Shown one piece after another: positions 34,993-46,633 of a stretch of 59,247 nt of DNA (positions are counted from its first letter, which is position 1; each line of letters starts with the position of its first letter). The notes under the pieces were generated by a model, which searched no databases, was not told where the DNA came from, and saw nothing but the letters and a program-made list of their open reading frames with translations. Source of the DNA: Methylobacterium dankookense (GTDB lineage: Bacteria > Pseudomonadota > Alphaproteobacteria > Rhizobiales > Beijerinckiaceae); the NCBI RefSeq assembly GCF_902141855.1, contig NZ_CABFVH010000034.1, positions 1 to 59,247 on the forward strand, written 5' to 3'. A program made the translations under genes and the position numbers.

Positions 34993-35300
34993 CGGTACCG
35001 CTGACCGCCTACCTCGTCGTCGGCGCGCTTCTGTTCGCCATCGGCCTCTACACCGTGGTCGCCCAGCGCTCGGCGGTCATGATCCTGATGGGCGTCGAAG
35101 TGCTCCTCAACGCCATCGGCCTGAACGTCGTCGCGTTCTGGCGGTTCACCGCGCCGGGCGACTATTCCGCGCAGATCCTCGCCATCCTGGTCGTCACGGT
35201 GGGCGCCGTCGAGATGGCCATCGGGCTCGCCCTCGTCCTGCTGCTGTACCGGCAGCGCCGGACGTCCGAGGTCGACGCCTACGCCGACCTGAAGCGATGA
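34989..35300 (+). CDS. nuoK: NADH-quinone oxidoreductase subunit K (NuoK-like)
   Basis: This 103-aa protein has three helices and both conserved membrane glutamates, in ILMGVEVLLNAIGLN and VTVGAVEMAIGLAL, which in complex I sit on the proton path between NuoJ and NuoN. Length is normal. It overlaps nuoJ and nuoL by 4 bp each. Confidence 0.92.
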   Translation: MTVPLTAYLVVGALLFAIGLYTVVAQRSAVMILMGVEVLLNAIGLNVVAFWRFTAPGDYSAQILAILVVTVGAVEMAIGLALVLLLYRQRRTSEVDAYADLKR

Positions 35301-37147
35301 CCGTCCTGCTCGCCATCCCGCTCCTGCCGCTCCTCGCGGCCACGGCCGCCCTCGGCATCGGTCGCCGCCTGCCCTGGGGCGGCGGGGAGCTCGTCGTGGG
35401 CGCCGTCGCCCTGTCGCTCGCCAGCCTCGCGTCGTTGCCGTCCGATGCCGCCCTGTCGGCGACCTGGTTCGAGAGCGGCGGCTATCGGCTGACCGTCGGG
35501 CTCGCGGCGACGCCGCTCACGTGGTTCGTCGCGGCGGTGGTCGCGGGCGTCGCGTTCTGCGTCGGCCTCTACAGCCTCGGGTACATGGCCGGAAGGGACG
35601 ACCGGCCCCGCTTCTTCGCCGAGCTCGGCCTGTTCGTCGGCGCCATGCTGGCGCTCGTGCTGTCGAACTCCCTCGCGCTCCTGTTCGCGGCCTGGGAACT
35701 GGTCGGGCTCGCCTCGTTCCTCCTGATCGGCTTCGACCATGCGGAGCCTGGCGCCGCCGAGGCCGCCGCCAAGGCGTTCCTGATGACCCGGATCGGCGAC
35801 GTGGGCCTCCTGCTGGGCTGGCTCCTGGCGCTCGCCGCCGTAGGGACCACGGATGTCGACGTCCTCGTCGGTGCCGTCGAGGGGGGCCGGATCGCCCCCG
35901 GCACGGTCACCGCCATGGCGCTCCTCATGCTGGCCGGCGCGGTCGGCAAGAGCGCCCAGCTACCGCTTTCCGGCTGGCTCCCCGACGCGATGGTCGGGCC
36001 AACCCCGGTCTCGGCCCTGCTGCACTCCGCCACGATGGTGGCCGCCGGCGTGTTCCTCGTGCTGCGCCTGTACACGGTTTTCGCGGCGTCGCCCGTCGCG
36101 CTCGACACCCTCTTCTGGATCGGGGCCGCGACGGCGCTCGCCGCCGGCCTCATCGCGACCGCCGAGGCGGACCTGAAGCGGGTGCTCGCCTGGTCCACCT
36201 GCTCGCAGCTCGGCGAGATGATGGTGGCCCTCGGCCTGGGCGGCCCGCGCGCGGCCGCCTTCCACCTCGCGGCGCACGCCGCCTTCAAATCGACCCTGTT
36301 CCTCGCCGCGGGCATCGTGCAGGAACGGGCGGGCACGCGCGCCCTCGGTCGACTCGGCGGCCTCGCTCGCGCGCTGCCGTTCGCCGGCGCCGCCTTTCTG
36401 GTCGCGGCCCTGTCGTTGGCCGGCGTGCCGCCCCTGTCCGGGTTCCTGAGCGAGGAGGCAATCCTCGCGGTCGCGTCGCGGCACGGCCCGGGGACTGGGT
36501 CCCTGGTCGTCCTGCTCGTCCTGCTCGGCGGGATTTACATCGGGCGTGCGGGGGCCGCGACCTTCCTCGGGAGGCGCCGCGGCACGGTCGGCCCGCGCAA
36601 GCCCCGCTGGGCGATGCGGACCGGCATGGGTTTGCTCGCGCTCGCCGCCGCCGGCCTCGGCTGGCTGTTGGCCGGGCGGTTCGGCGCCGCTCTGCCCTTC
36701 GCCGCCGCGCCCGAGACGGAGGCCGGGTGGCGCAGTCTCGGCCTCGCCGCCGGAATCCTCGGGCTCGGTCTCGGCGCGGCGAGGGGGTGGAGCGGTGCGC
36801 CCGCGCTCGGCGCGCTCCCCGCGCGGCTCGCCTCCGGGCTGGAAGCCGCCACCGAGGCCCCGGCGCGCCGCGCGATGTGGCTCGCCCGGACGGTTTCGGC
36901 CACCGAGGGGGCGCTCGATGCCGGGGCCGGCGCGGTCGCCGGCGGCTCCCGGCGGGCCGCCGGGTGGGCCGGGCGCATCGAGGCAGGGGGCTTCGGGCGC
37001 GGCGGCGACCGCCTCGCCGCCGGGCTCGCCGCCGGGGGCGAGCGGCTCCGCGCCCTCCAGGCCGGTCGCCTCTACCTCTACACGCTCGGTCTGTTCGCCT
37101 GGACCGCGGCGGCGCTCGCCGCCGGCGCCCTGATGCTCTGGCCTTGA
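35297..37147 (+). CDS. nuoL: NADH-quinone oxidoreductase subunit L (NuoL-like)
   Basis: This 616-aa antiporter-like subunit has about 15 helices. Conserved pieces include AAWELVGLASFLLIGF, the PVSALLHSATMVAAGVFLV motif and GVPPLSGFLSEE. The C-terminus has a Gly/Ala/Arg-rich extension before a last helix, corresponding to the lateral arm and its anchor. In complex I this distal subunit pumps protons; here it would work in a complex lacking the peripheral arm genes. Confidence 0.92.
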   Translation: MTVLLAIPLLPLLAATAALGIGRRLPWGGGELVVGAVALSLASLASLPSDAALSATWFESGGYRLTVGLAATPLTWFVAAVVAGVAFCVGLYSLGYMAGRDDRPRFFAELGLFVGAMLALVLSNSLALLFAAWELVGLASFLLIGFDHAEPGAAEAAAKAFLMTRIGDVGLLLGWLLALAAVGTTDVDVLVGAVEGGRIAPGTVTAMALLMLAGAVGKSAQLPLSGWLPDAMVGPTPVSALLHSATMVAAGVFLVLRLYTVFAASPVALDTLFWIGAATALAAGLIATAEADLKRVLAWSTCSQLGEMMVALGLGGPRAAAFHLAAHAAFKSTLFLAAGIVQERAGTRALGRLGGLARALPFAGAAFLVAALSLAGVPPLSGFLSEEAILAVASRHGPGTGSLVVLLVLLGGIYIGRAGAATFLGRRRGTVGPRKPRWAMRTGMGLLALAAAGLGWLLAGRFGAALPFAAAPETEAGWRSLGLAAGILGLGLGAARGWSGAPALGALPARLASGLEAATEAPARRAMWLARTVSATEGALDAGAGAVAGGSRRAAGWAGRIEAGGFGRGGDRLAAGLAAGGERLRALQAGRLYLYTLGLFAWTAAALAAGALMLWP

Positions 37148-37161
37148 GGGGACTGGACCCG

Positions 37162-38640
37162 ATGCTCACCGCGACCATCCTCCTGCCGCTCCTCACGGGC
37201 CTCGCCGTGCTGGCGCTGCCACGTCACCGTCCCGGCCTCGTCCGCCGCGTCGCCCTCGCCGGTTCCGTGCTGACACTGGGCGCGGCGGTGGTCCTCTGGG
37301 CCGGCTTCGATCCAGGTGCCGGCGGCCTGCAATGGCGGATGACGCTCCCGTGGATCCCGTCGCTCGGGGCGAGCTACGACGTCGGCGTCGGGGGTCTCTC
37401 CCTGGCGCTGATCCTGCTCACCGCCATCCTGCTCACGGTGGTGATGGTCTACGTGCTGGGCGAGCACGACCGGGCACACGCCCACGCCTTCCTCTTCCTC
37501 CTGCTCGCGACCGGGCTGATCGGGCTGTTCGCGGCGCAGGACCTGCTGCTGTTCTACCTGTTCTTCGAGGTCGGCCTGGTGCCGATGTACTTCATCGTCG
37601 GCATCTGGGGCGGGGAGCGGCGGCGTTACGCGGCGCTCAAGTTCTTCCTCTACACCCGCGCCGGCAGCCTCGCGATGCTGCTCGGCTTCCTCACCCTCTA
37701 TCTCGCCATGGAGCCCCACACCTTCTCGCTGCCGGCCATCGTCCAGGCGAGGCCGCTGGACCGGACCCCGCTCGCGGGCGGCCTCGTCTTCCTGGCGCTC
37801 CTCCTCGGGTTCGGGGTCAAGCTCCCGGTCGTGCCGCTGCACAACTGGTTGCCCGACGCGCATGTCGAGGCACCGACCGAGGGCAGCGTCGTGCTGGCGG
37901 GCCTCCAACTGAAGATGGGCGGCTACGGCATGCTCGCCGTGCTGCTGCCGACCTTGCCGGACACGGTCGCCCGGTTCGGCTGGCTCCTGGTCGCCCTGGC
38001 CCTGGCGTCGCTCCTCTACGGGGCCCTGGCGGCACTGGCGCAGACGGACATGAAACGGCTCGTCGCCTACACCTCCGTCAACCACATGGGCTTCGTCACG
38101 CTCGGCGTCGCGGTGGCGGCACTGGCCGGTAACGAGGGCGTCCGCCGGCTGGCGCTCAACGGCGCCGCCGTGCAGATGGTCAGCCACGGCTTCCTGACCG
38201 GCGGCATGTTCCTCTTGGTGGGCATGCTCCAGCATCGCGCCGGCACGCGGGAACTCGCCCGCTTCGGCGGCCTGATCGGCTCGATGCCGGCCTTCAGCGG
38301 CCTGTTCGGCCTGCTCGCCTTCGGCTCGCTCGGGCTCCCGGGCCTGTCCGGCTTCATCGCTGAGTTCCAGGCCATCGGCGCCGCCCTGCAGCTCTCCGCC
38401 TGGGTCGCCGCGCTCGCCGTCCTCGCGCTCGTCGTGACGACCGCGGTCTACCTCCGGCTCGTGACGGGCCTGCTGATGGGTCGGGCGCCGCCCGACATGC
38501 CGGCGCTGCCGCCCCTGACGGCGGCCGAGGCGGGCTCGGCGGGGGCGCTCGCGGTCCTGGCGCTCGGCCTCGGCGTCCTGCCGTCCGTCCTCGTCGCGCT
38601 GCTCGACGGCACGACCGCAGCCCTGGCGCACCTGCCATGA
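37162..38640 (+). CDS. nuoM: NADH-quinone oxidoreductase subunit M (NuoM-like)
   Basis: This 492-aa antiporter-like subunit has about 14 helices with LLLFYLFFEVGLVPMYFIVG and HNWLPDAHVEAPTEGSVVLAG, the latter holding the conserved His/Asp/Glu positions of NuoM. Start ATG at 37162, 14 bp after nuoL. Its stop overlaps nuoN. Together with L and N it gives the three pumping modules. Confidence 0.92.
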   Translation: MLTATILLPLLTGLAVLALPRHRPGLVRRVALAGSVLTLGAAVVLWAGFDPGAGGLQWRMTLPWIPSLGASYDVGVGGLSLALILLTAILLTVVMVYVLGEHDRAHAHAFLFLLLATGLIGLFAAQDLLLFYLFFEVGLVPMYFIVGIWGGERRRYAALKFFLYTRAGSLAMLLGFLTLYLAMEPHTFSLPAIVQARPLDRTPLAGGLVFLALLLGFGVKLPVVPLHNWLPDAHVEAPTEGSVVLAGLQLKMGGYGMLAVLLPTLPDTVARFGWLLVALALASLLYGALAALAQTDMKRLVAYTSVNHMGFVTLGVAVAALAGNEGVRRLALNGAAVQMVSHGFLTGGMFLLVGMLQHRAGTRELARFGGLIGSMPAFSGLFGLLAFGSLGLPGLSGFIAEFQAIGAALQLSAWVAALAVLALVVTTAVYLRLVTGLLMGRAPPDMPALPPLTAAEAGSAGALAVLALGLGVLPSVLVALLDGTTAALAHLP

Positions 38641-40091
38641 CCGATGGGCAGACGATGGGCGGCTGCATGGATCTCGGCGCCGTCGCGCCCGAGATGGTGC
38701 TGGCCGGGACCGCCCTCGCGCTGGTCCCGGTTGCCGGCTGGGTCCGGGGCCGGTGGCGCCGCCTGCCCGCCGCCGTCGCGCTCCTCGCCCTGCTCGTCGC
38801 GATGGGCCTGACCGCGCCGATGCTGACGGCCCCGCCGCGGGAGACCTTCTGCGGCACCTACGCCGTCGATCCGTTCCGGGGCTTCTACCAGCTGGTGATC
38901 GAGGCCGGCGCCCTGGTGAGCCTGCTCTCGCTCGGCTCCCACTTCCGCGCGAGCGAGCAGGAACCGCACTACCCGGTCGCGCTGCTCATGGCGACCGTCG
39001 GCGGCATGGGGCTCACGGCGGCCACCGACCTCGGCCTCATCGTCCTGTTCCTGCAGATGGTGAGCTTCCCCTCCTATCTGCTCGTCCTGCTCGTGCGGAG
39101 CGACGGGCCGGCCCAGGAGGCGACACTCAAGTACTTCCTCTACGGCGCCGCCGCGCTGGCGGTGATGGCCTACGGCCTGACCTTCCTGTTCGGCCTCACC
39201 GGCAGCCTGAACCTGCGGGCCATCGGTGCGGGGCTGGCCGGCGCCGACCGGGCCTGGGTGGCGCTGGCCTTCGGCCTGGTCCTCGTCGGCTACGGCTTCG
39301 AGATGACGCTGGTGCCCTTCCACGTCTGGGCCCCGGACGTCTTCCAGGGAGGGACGGCTCCCGCCTCGGGCTTCGTCTCGGTCGTGCCGAAGGTGGCCGC
39401 GTTCGCCGGCCTCCTCCGATTCCTGCTGGCGGCGATGCCGAACGGCCTCGCCGCCTGGCCCACCGTGCTCGCGCTCCTGGCCGCCGCGACGATGACCTTC
39501 GGCAACTTGGTTGCCCTCCGCCAGGCAAGCCTGAAGCGCCTGCTGGCCTATTCCAGCATCGCCCAGGCCGGCTACGTGCTGATGGCGGTGGCGGTGGCCG
39601 GGCGGTCCCCGGAGGCCCTGCCGGCCGTAGGCTATTACCTCGTGGCCTATCTCCTGATGAACCTCTCGGCGTTCGCGGTGGTCGCGCAGGTCGAGCGCAT
39701 GACCGGGAGCGACGGATTCGCCGCGATCCGCGGCCTCGGACGGCGGGCGCCGGGGCCGGCGGCGGCGCTGGCGCTCGCCCTCCTGTCGCTCGCGGGCGTC
39801 CCGCCGCTGGCGGGCTTCGCCGGCAAGGTCTTCCTGCTCGTGGCCGCCATCGAGGGGGGCTTCGCCTGGCTCGCCGTGGTGGCCGCCGCCAACATGGCGG
39901 TGGCGCTCTTCTACTACGCAGCCGTCATCGCGGAGGCGTACTTCAGGGAACCGGAACGTATCGAGCGGCCGGCATCCGGCGCCGGCTACGCATGGGCGCT
40001 CGGCTTGTGCACGGCGGGAACGCTGGGCTTCGGCATCGCGCCGGGCCTGGGGCGCGGCCTGGCACAGCTCGGCTCGACGCTGCTGCGGTAG
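38637..40091 (+). CDS. nuoN: NADH-quinone oxidoreductase subunit N (NuoN-like)
   Basis: This 484-aa antiporter-like subunit shows PFHVWAPDVFQGGTAPASGF and KRLLAYSSIAQAGYVL, characteristic of NuoN. It is the last gene of the A-H-J-K-L-M-N set. No nuoB, C, D, E, F, G or I follows; the next gene is on the opposite strand. An alternative start at MGGCMDLG near 38655 is possible. Confidence 0.92.
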   Translation: MTDGQTMGGCMDLGAVAPEMVLAGTALALVPVAGWVRGRWRRLPAAVALLALLVAMGLTAPMLTAPPRETFCGTYAVDPFRGFYQLVIEAGALVSLLSLGSHFRASEQEPHYPVALLMATVGGMGLTAATDLGLIVLFLQMVSFPSYLLVLLVRSDGPAQEATLKYFLYGAAALAVMAYGLTFLFGLTGSLNLRAIGAGLAGADRAWVALAFGLVLVGYGFEMTLVPFHVWAPDVFQGGTAPASGFVSVVPKVAAFAGLLRFLLAAMPNGLAAWPTVLALLAAATMTFGNLVALRQASLKRLLAYSSIAQAGYVLMAVAVAGRSPEALPAVGYYLVAYLLMNLSAFAVVAQVERMTGSDGFAAIRGLGRRAPGPAAALALALLSLAGVPPLAGFAGKVFLLVAAIEGGFAWLAVVAAANMAVALFYYAAVIAEAYFREPERIERPASGAGYAWALGLCTAGTLGFGIAPGLGRGLAQLGSTLLR

Positions 40092-40224
40092 GCGCGGTCG
40101 CGCCGGGTGCGTCCCGGAGGATGAGGGGGTTGCCGGCCTTCGGGGACCCGCGGCCGGGGGATCGCGTCGTCGGGCGGGGCCGGACGCCTCCTCCCGGCGA
40201 GGCTCCGGCGCTTCCCGGCTCCGC

Positions 40225-41514
40225 TCAGGCCGCTCGAACGGTCTGGTCGCGCACCGGCCTCTCAGTCGCGCGTTGCTCTTGCCCGGCCGGCCCGAGGGCC
40301 TTGGTGACCTCCTCGAAGCGTGCGCGCGCGTCGGACCAGTCCTGGGCGAAGTCGAACAGCTCGCGCATGGCCGGGGCGATCTCCTTGTAGGCGGCCAGGG
40401 CGGCGACGAGCGCGCCGAGCGAGAGCCGCCCCTGCACGACGAGGTAGCCGCCGATCGAGAAGAAGAAGAACGGGGTGAGGTTCGCGGTGTAGTTGTAAAG
40501 GCCCTTGAGGCGACCCTTCAGGTCGTTGATTTCGATGCGCACCCGCTCAAGGCCCCGGGCTTGGCGCATCTGCCGGCCCAGGCCGGAGGGCTCGCACGCT
40601 TCGCCGCCGGCCGGCCGCGCGACCACGGGAGCGGTGAGCAGCGCCCCCAGCTCACGGGTGGCATGCACCCTTTGCCGGACCTTCGCATTCAACCGCCCCT
40701 GCAACCGCGGCAGGATCGTCAGCTGGACCGGCAGCATGATCAGGGCCGCGAGGGCCAGGGCGGCGTTCTGCAGGAGGAGGAAGACGATGCTGGTCACGAG
40801 CGTGCCGCCCTGGACGAGCGGCACCACCACGAGGCTGCCGCCGAAGTAGCCGATGGGCTCGACCTCCTGGACGGCGACGGCGGCCAGCGTGGCCCGCCGT
40901 TCGGCGGAGCGCTCGCCGCGCGCGCGCCGGACGATGGCGAGGCGGAGGCGGCGCACGAGGCGCTCGTTCACGCGCCCGCGGACCCGATTGACCGCGTACT
41001 TGGCGAGGCCGCTGAGCGTGAGCACCGCCAGGTAGCTGGCGCACAGCGCGAACAGCAGCTCGACGCGGCCCAGATGGAGGCCGAGGAAGGCCATCTTCGG
41101 GTGACCGTCGCCCGCGTCATCGGCAAGGGCGTGGTTGATGATGTGCTTGGGGATCTCAAGGAGGAGCCAGGCCGCCGGCAGCGTCAGGACGGAGAGGAGC
41201 ACGAGACGGACCTGCAGCCGCGACGTCGCACGCACGACGTATGCCTCCAGCGGCACCGCGCCGGTCTCACGGGAACCTGGCCGCCCCGCGGCGCCCGTGG
41301 ACGCGGCGGACGAGGGCACCGCTCTCCCCTTGCGGACACGATCCCGTCGGGCGGCGGCCCAGCGCAGGCCCGACCGGGCCGCGAGCCAAGCGGTCCAGGC
41401 AGGCGCCACGACGAGGACCACCACGGTGACGAGGTCGATCCACCAGTGGGCGTGGGCGTGGTCGAGGCCCAACGTCCAGTGGATGAGGTCGTGGATGATC
41501 GGCGGGGTGAGCAA
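40225..41514 (-). CDS. ABC transporter membrane domain without ATPase domain
   Basis: This 429-aa protein has about six helices in the arrangement of ABC exporter transmembrane domains (GYLVVQGRLSLGALVAALAAYKEI is typical of the last helices). There are no Walker or signature motifs, and no ATPase gene is adjacent. The TTG start at 41514 is preceded by CAGGAG six bases upstream and gives MLTPPIIHDLIHW. A partner ATPase elsewhere, or loss of ATPase-dependent function, is possible. Substrate unknown. Confidence 0.75.
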   Translation of the reverse strand: MLTPPIIHDLIHWTLGLDHAHAHWWIDLVTVVVLVVAPAWTAWLAARSGLRWAAARRDRVRKGRAVPSSAASTGAAGRPGSRETGAVPLEAYVVRATSRLQVRLVLLSVLTLPAAWLLLEIPKHIINHALADDAGDGHPKMAFLGLHLGRVELLFALCASYLAVLTLSGLAKYAVNRVRGRVNERLVRRLRLAIVRRARGERSAERRATLAAVAVQEVEPIGYFGGSLVVVPLVQGGTLVTSIVFLLLQNAALALAALIMLPVQLTILPRLQGRLNAKVRQRVHATRELGALLTAPVVARPAGGEACEPSGLGRQMRQARGLERVRIEINDLKGRLKGLYNYTANLTPFFFFSIGGYLVVQGRLSLGALVAALAAYKEIAPAMRELFDFAQDWSDARARFEEVTKALGPAGQEQRATERPVRDQTVRAA

Positions 41515-41779
41515 CGGGTACTCCTGGCGACGGACTCTGGCTTCTATGCGGGCAGGGGACAGGGCCAACCGGGCAATCTGCTCCCCTCCGATGGCCCCGG
41601 CGGCCTTCACCCCCACGGGCCCCTGATCGCGCGCGGCGGGGCGAGGCCCGACACGGGACCAAAGGCCCTTTACCGGCCTCTTCGAGCGCTCGGCGCAAGG
41701 TCCAGGTTCGGAAGGGCGATGGCGGCCTTACGCGGGAGCCCGGCGGTGGCGGCTCCCGGGTGCCGCAGGCCGGGCGCCC

Positions 41780-42598
41780 TCAGCCAGGCGGCGGACCGCC
41801 CCCATCGGTTCCCGACGCGCGCGCGTCGTCGGCGACGGCGCGGACGAAGGCCAACGCGTCGCGGCGGCGCTCGCCGGGCGTTTCGTAGAGGCAGGCCGCC
41901 GCGGGCTCCCTGCGGATGCGCAGGGCCTCGTCGATGACGCGATGCCACTCCGGCGGGAAGGTGATCAAGCCGTACAAGCCGGCGTCGCTCTTCGAGGGCA
42001 CGACCCTTGTCGCGAGGATGTAGTGGAGCCGGCACATGCCGAGGACGGCCCGTTCGACCCCGTCCGCCGCGAGGAGCGTCGCCTCGTCCGCCGTGTCGGT
42101 TCCGAGCCATCGGCCCCGGCATTCATCGACGCCGGCGAGGGCCCACCGTTCCAGGTGGGCCGCTCCGCGCCAGAGCCCGGTGCCCGCGCAGAGCGGACCG
42201 CGAACGGTGACCGCGCTGGTCCCCAGGACGCTCCAGGTGAGCGGATGCCGGTCGTGGCATCCGGACGCGAAGAACCGTCCCCGCTGGACGCAGGGGCCGT
42301 CCGGGATGCCGACGGGGCCGTCCCGCAGGTCGTCCCAGGTCAGGTAGATGCCGTCGAGCGCCGGGGTCGGTCGCTCAAGCGCCAGGCGGGCGTGGGCCTC
42401 GGCGAGGGCGACCAGCTCGCCGTTCCCGGGACGAGCCTGCGTCACCGCCACGAAATCCACGTCGCTGAGGGACGGACGGAAATCGCCCATGGCGGCGGAG
42501 CCGACGAGGTACAAGGCCTCGACGAAGTCCGGGACGGCGGTATCGACCGCGGCGAGGTGGGCGTCCGCGACGCCGAGTGCGAGCGGGTGCGTGATCAT
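41780..42598 (-). CDS. AadA-like nucleotidyltransferase (aminoglycoside adenylyltransferase family)
   Basis: This 272-aa protein has the nucleotidyltransferase signature GSAAMGDFRPSLSDVDFVAV (GS...DxD) near the N-terminus and a helical C-terminal domain (DUF4111-like), as in ANT(3'') enzymes. It could adenylylate streptomycin-type drugs or another small molecule. The start at 42598 has GGAG just upstream; an ATG 120 bases further upstream is possible but adds an unlikely Arg/Pro-rich peptide. It follows the copper ATPase on the same strand. Confidence 0.75.
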   Translation of the reverse strand: MITHPLALGVADAHLAAVDTAVPDFVEALYLVGSAAMGDFRPSLSDVDFVAVTQARPGNGELVALAEAHARLALERPTPALDGIYLTWDDLRDGPVGIPDGPCVQRGRFFASGCHDRHPLTWSVLGTSAVTVRGPLCAGTGLWRGAAHLERWALAGVDECRGRWLGTDTADEATLLAADGVERAVLGMCRLHYILATRVVPSKSDAGLYGLITFPPEWHRVIDEALRIRREPAAACLYETPGERRRDALAFVRAVADDARASGTDGGGPPPG

Positions 42599-42732
42599 CG
42601 TCTCCACGGGCTCATGCAGTTGCTCGGAGGAGCGAGGGGAGCACGTCCCCGGATTCGTCCGCGGGGCTTCCGGCACACGGGTCGGACTGGCCCCTCGGCG
42701 GAGGGCGGCGGTGCGCATGTCATGGTCCTGGC

Positions 42733-45093
<2,361 letters not shown>

Positions 45094-45199
45094 GGGTTCA
45101 GACCTCCATGCGGCCGCCGCCGGCGGGGCGGACACGCGGCTTGACGGCGGGCGGGACGGGGCTGGGGCGGACGTTCAAGTGGCTTGCTCCGACAGGTTC

Positions 45200-45982
45200 T
45201 CAGCCGCCGCCCATGATGCGGTCGATGCGCGCCCCGATGCCGCGGACACGGGCCGCATGCTCGGCCCACAAGCGCCGCGCGATTGCCGAACGGGGATCCC
45301 GTTCCGTGAGGCGTGCGGCGGGAATCCCTCGGACGCCTCCCTGGAAGGAGTGTAAGGCGGCCCCGGCGAGCGAAGCGTCGGCCGCGGCGAGGCGGACCCG
45401 CACCCGCTGGCAGTAGGTGGCGGAGCGCGGGCTCATCCGCTCCTCGCCATGGCCGGCCCTGTACTTCATCAGCGTGCGGCAAAGATCGCCCTGCGCGAGC
45501 TTCCAAGCTTGTGCGAGGTAGGCCACGCCGAAGCGGATGTTGGTCGCGGGATCGAGGAGGGCCCCGGCGGGACCCGTGTGACCGAGCATGGCCGCGGTTG
45601 TCGGCCGGACCTGCATCAGTCCGAGCTCGCCGACCCCACCGACCGCGCCGGCATCGTACCCGCTCTCCACGTACGCGACGGCATCGGCGATGGCCGGGGG
45701 CAATCCGCGCGTTTCGGCCTCGCGCGCGAGCATCCGCCGGTAGCCGGTCTGACCCGACGCCGCCTGAGCCGCATCGCCCGAGGACGAAGGCGCGGCGGGG
45801 GCGGACGCGCCCGCGGGTCCGTCCCCGGCAGCGACGGCCGGGGATGAAAGGAGCGGTGCCGCGCACAGCACGAGGAGCAGCCGGAGTCGAGGACGTACGA
45901 GCGCTCCCGGCGGCCTTTGCCGCGCGCCGGCGGACGCTCCCTCCGGTGGGGACGCCGCCCTCATCATGGACGGCTGCCTCAT
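45200..45982 (-). CDS. Lytic transglycosylase-like exported protein
   Basis: This 260-aa protein has a signal peptide (LRLLLVLCAAPLLSSPAVAAG near residues 32-52) and an SLT domain with the catalytic Glu in AYVESGYDAGAVGGVGELGLMQV (about residues 103-125). It cleaves peptidoglycan, often to let envelope-spanning machines assemble. It lies 106 bp upstream of the copper ATPase on the same strand; with the efflux genes nearby it may help fit trans-envelope pumps. The exact start among several early Met codons is uncertain. Confidence 0.82.
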   Translation of the reverse strand: MRQPSMMRAASPPEGASAGARQRPPGALVRPRLRLLLVLCAAPLLSSPAVAAGDGPAGASAPAAPSSSGDAAQAASGQTGYRRMLAREAETRGLPPAIADAVAYVESGYDAGAVGGVGELGLMQVRPTTAAMLGHTGPAGALLDPATNIRFGVAYLAQAWKLAQGDLCRTLMKYRAGHGEERMSPRSATYCQRVRVRLAAADASLAGAALHSFQGGVRGIPAARLTERDPRSAIARRLWAEHAARVRGIGARIDRIMGGG

Positions 45983-46121
45983 CGCGCCTTCCGGAAGCGC
46001 GCGACCCCGAAAAGCGGCAGCTCCGTCTCGGCCATCGAGCGCATGCCGGTCGAGGTCATCCGTGAGTTCCCTTTGGGGGTTAGTCCGGGGGCGGGCGGGG
46101 TTTGGTTACAGGTGGGTCCCA

Positions 46122-46454
46122 TCACCGCCCTCCCGTGTCGCGCTTGCCGCCCATGCCGGGCATGTTCATGCCGGGCATCCGGGAGTGGTCCATGCCCTCC
46201 ATGCCCTCCATGCCGCCCGAGCCGGACTTCGGCGTCACCGCGCGGTTGAGCTCGCGCCAGTCCTTGGGATCGACCACGTCGTAGCGCGCCACGCCCGCGG
46301 TGACCGCGGAGTAGCGCGGCGCGCGCACGGCGGCGGCGGGATCGGCCGGGGCGACGAGCCAGTGCGGCGCGGCGGTGGGCACGCAGGCCGCCAGCGGCAA
46401 GGCCGTGAGCGCCAAGGCCGTGAGCGCCACGGCCGGCCTGAGGGAGGTGAGCAT
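46122..46454 (-). CDS. Met-rich lipoprotein, probably copper-binding
   Basis: This 110-aa protein has a lipoprotein signal with lipobox LPLAAC (Cys near 24) and a C-terminal Met/His/Gly-rich tail (GGMEGMEGMDHSRMPGMNMPGM), typical of periplasmic Cu(I) binding. No known family beyond that. It may hand copper to efflux systems or buffer it at the membrane surface. Confidence 0.75.
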   Translation of the reverse strand: MLTSLRPAVALTALALTALPLAACVPTAAPHWLVAPADPAAAVRAPRYSAVTAGVARYDVVDPKDWRELNRAVTPKSGSGGMEGMEGMDHSRMPGMNMPGMGGKRDTGGR

Positions 46455-46633
46455 CGCTGTGATCCCGAACGGGGGCTGGCGGCCGCGCTCGGGGGCGCGG
46501 ACCGGCGGACAGGGAGGGGGGCGCGGGCGCGGCTGCGCCGGCCATGCCGGGCGCGGCCCGCGCAGGCAGGATCCTGGTCAGGGCGCGGCCGGGAGCGGCG
46601 TGCGGGCGCGGGCGGGCGCTCGGCCCGCCGCGG

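Noticed and set aside
35521..37161. In-frame extension of nuoM back through nuoL (over 1000 codons)
   Set aside because: The extension is Arg-rich shadow of nuoL in another frame. NuoM homology begins at the ATG at 37162.
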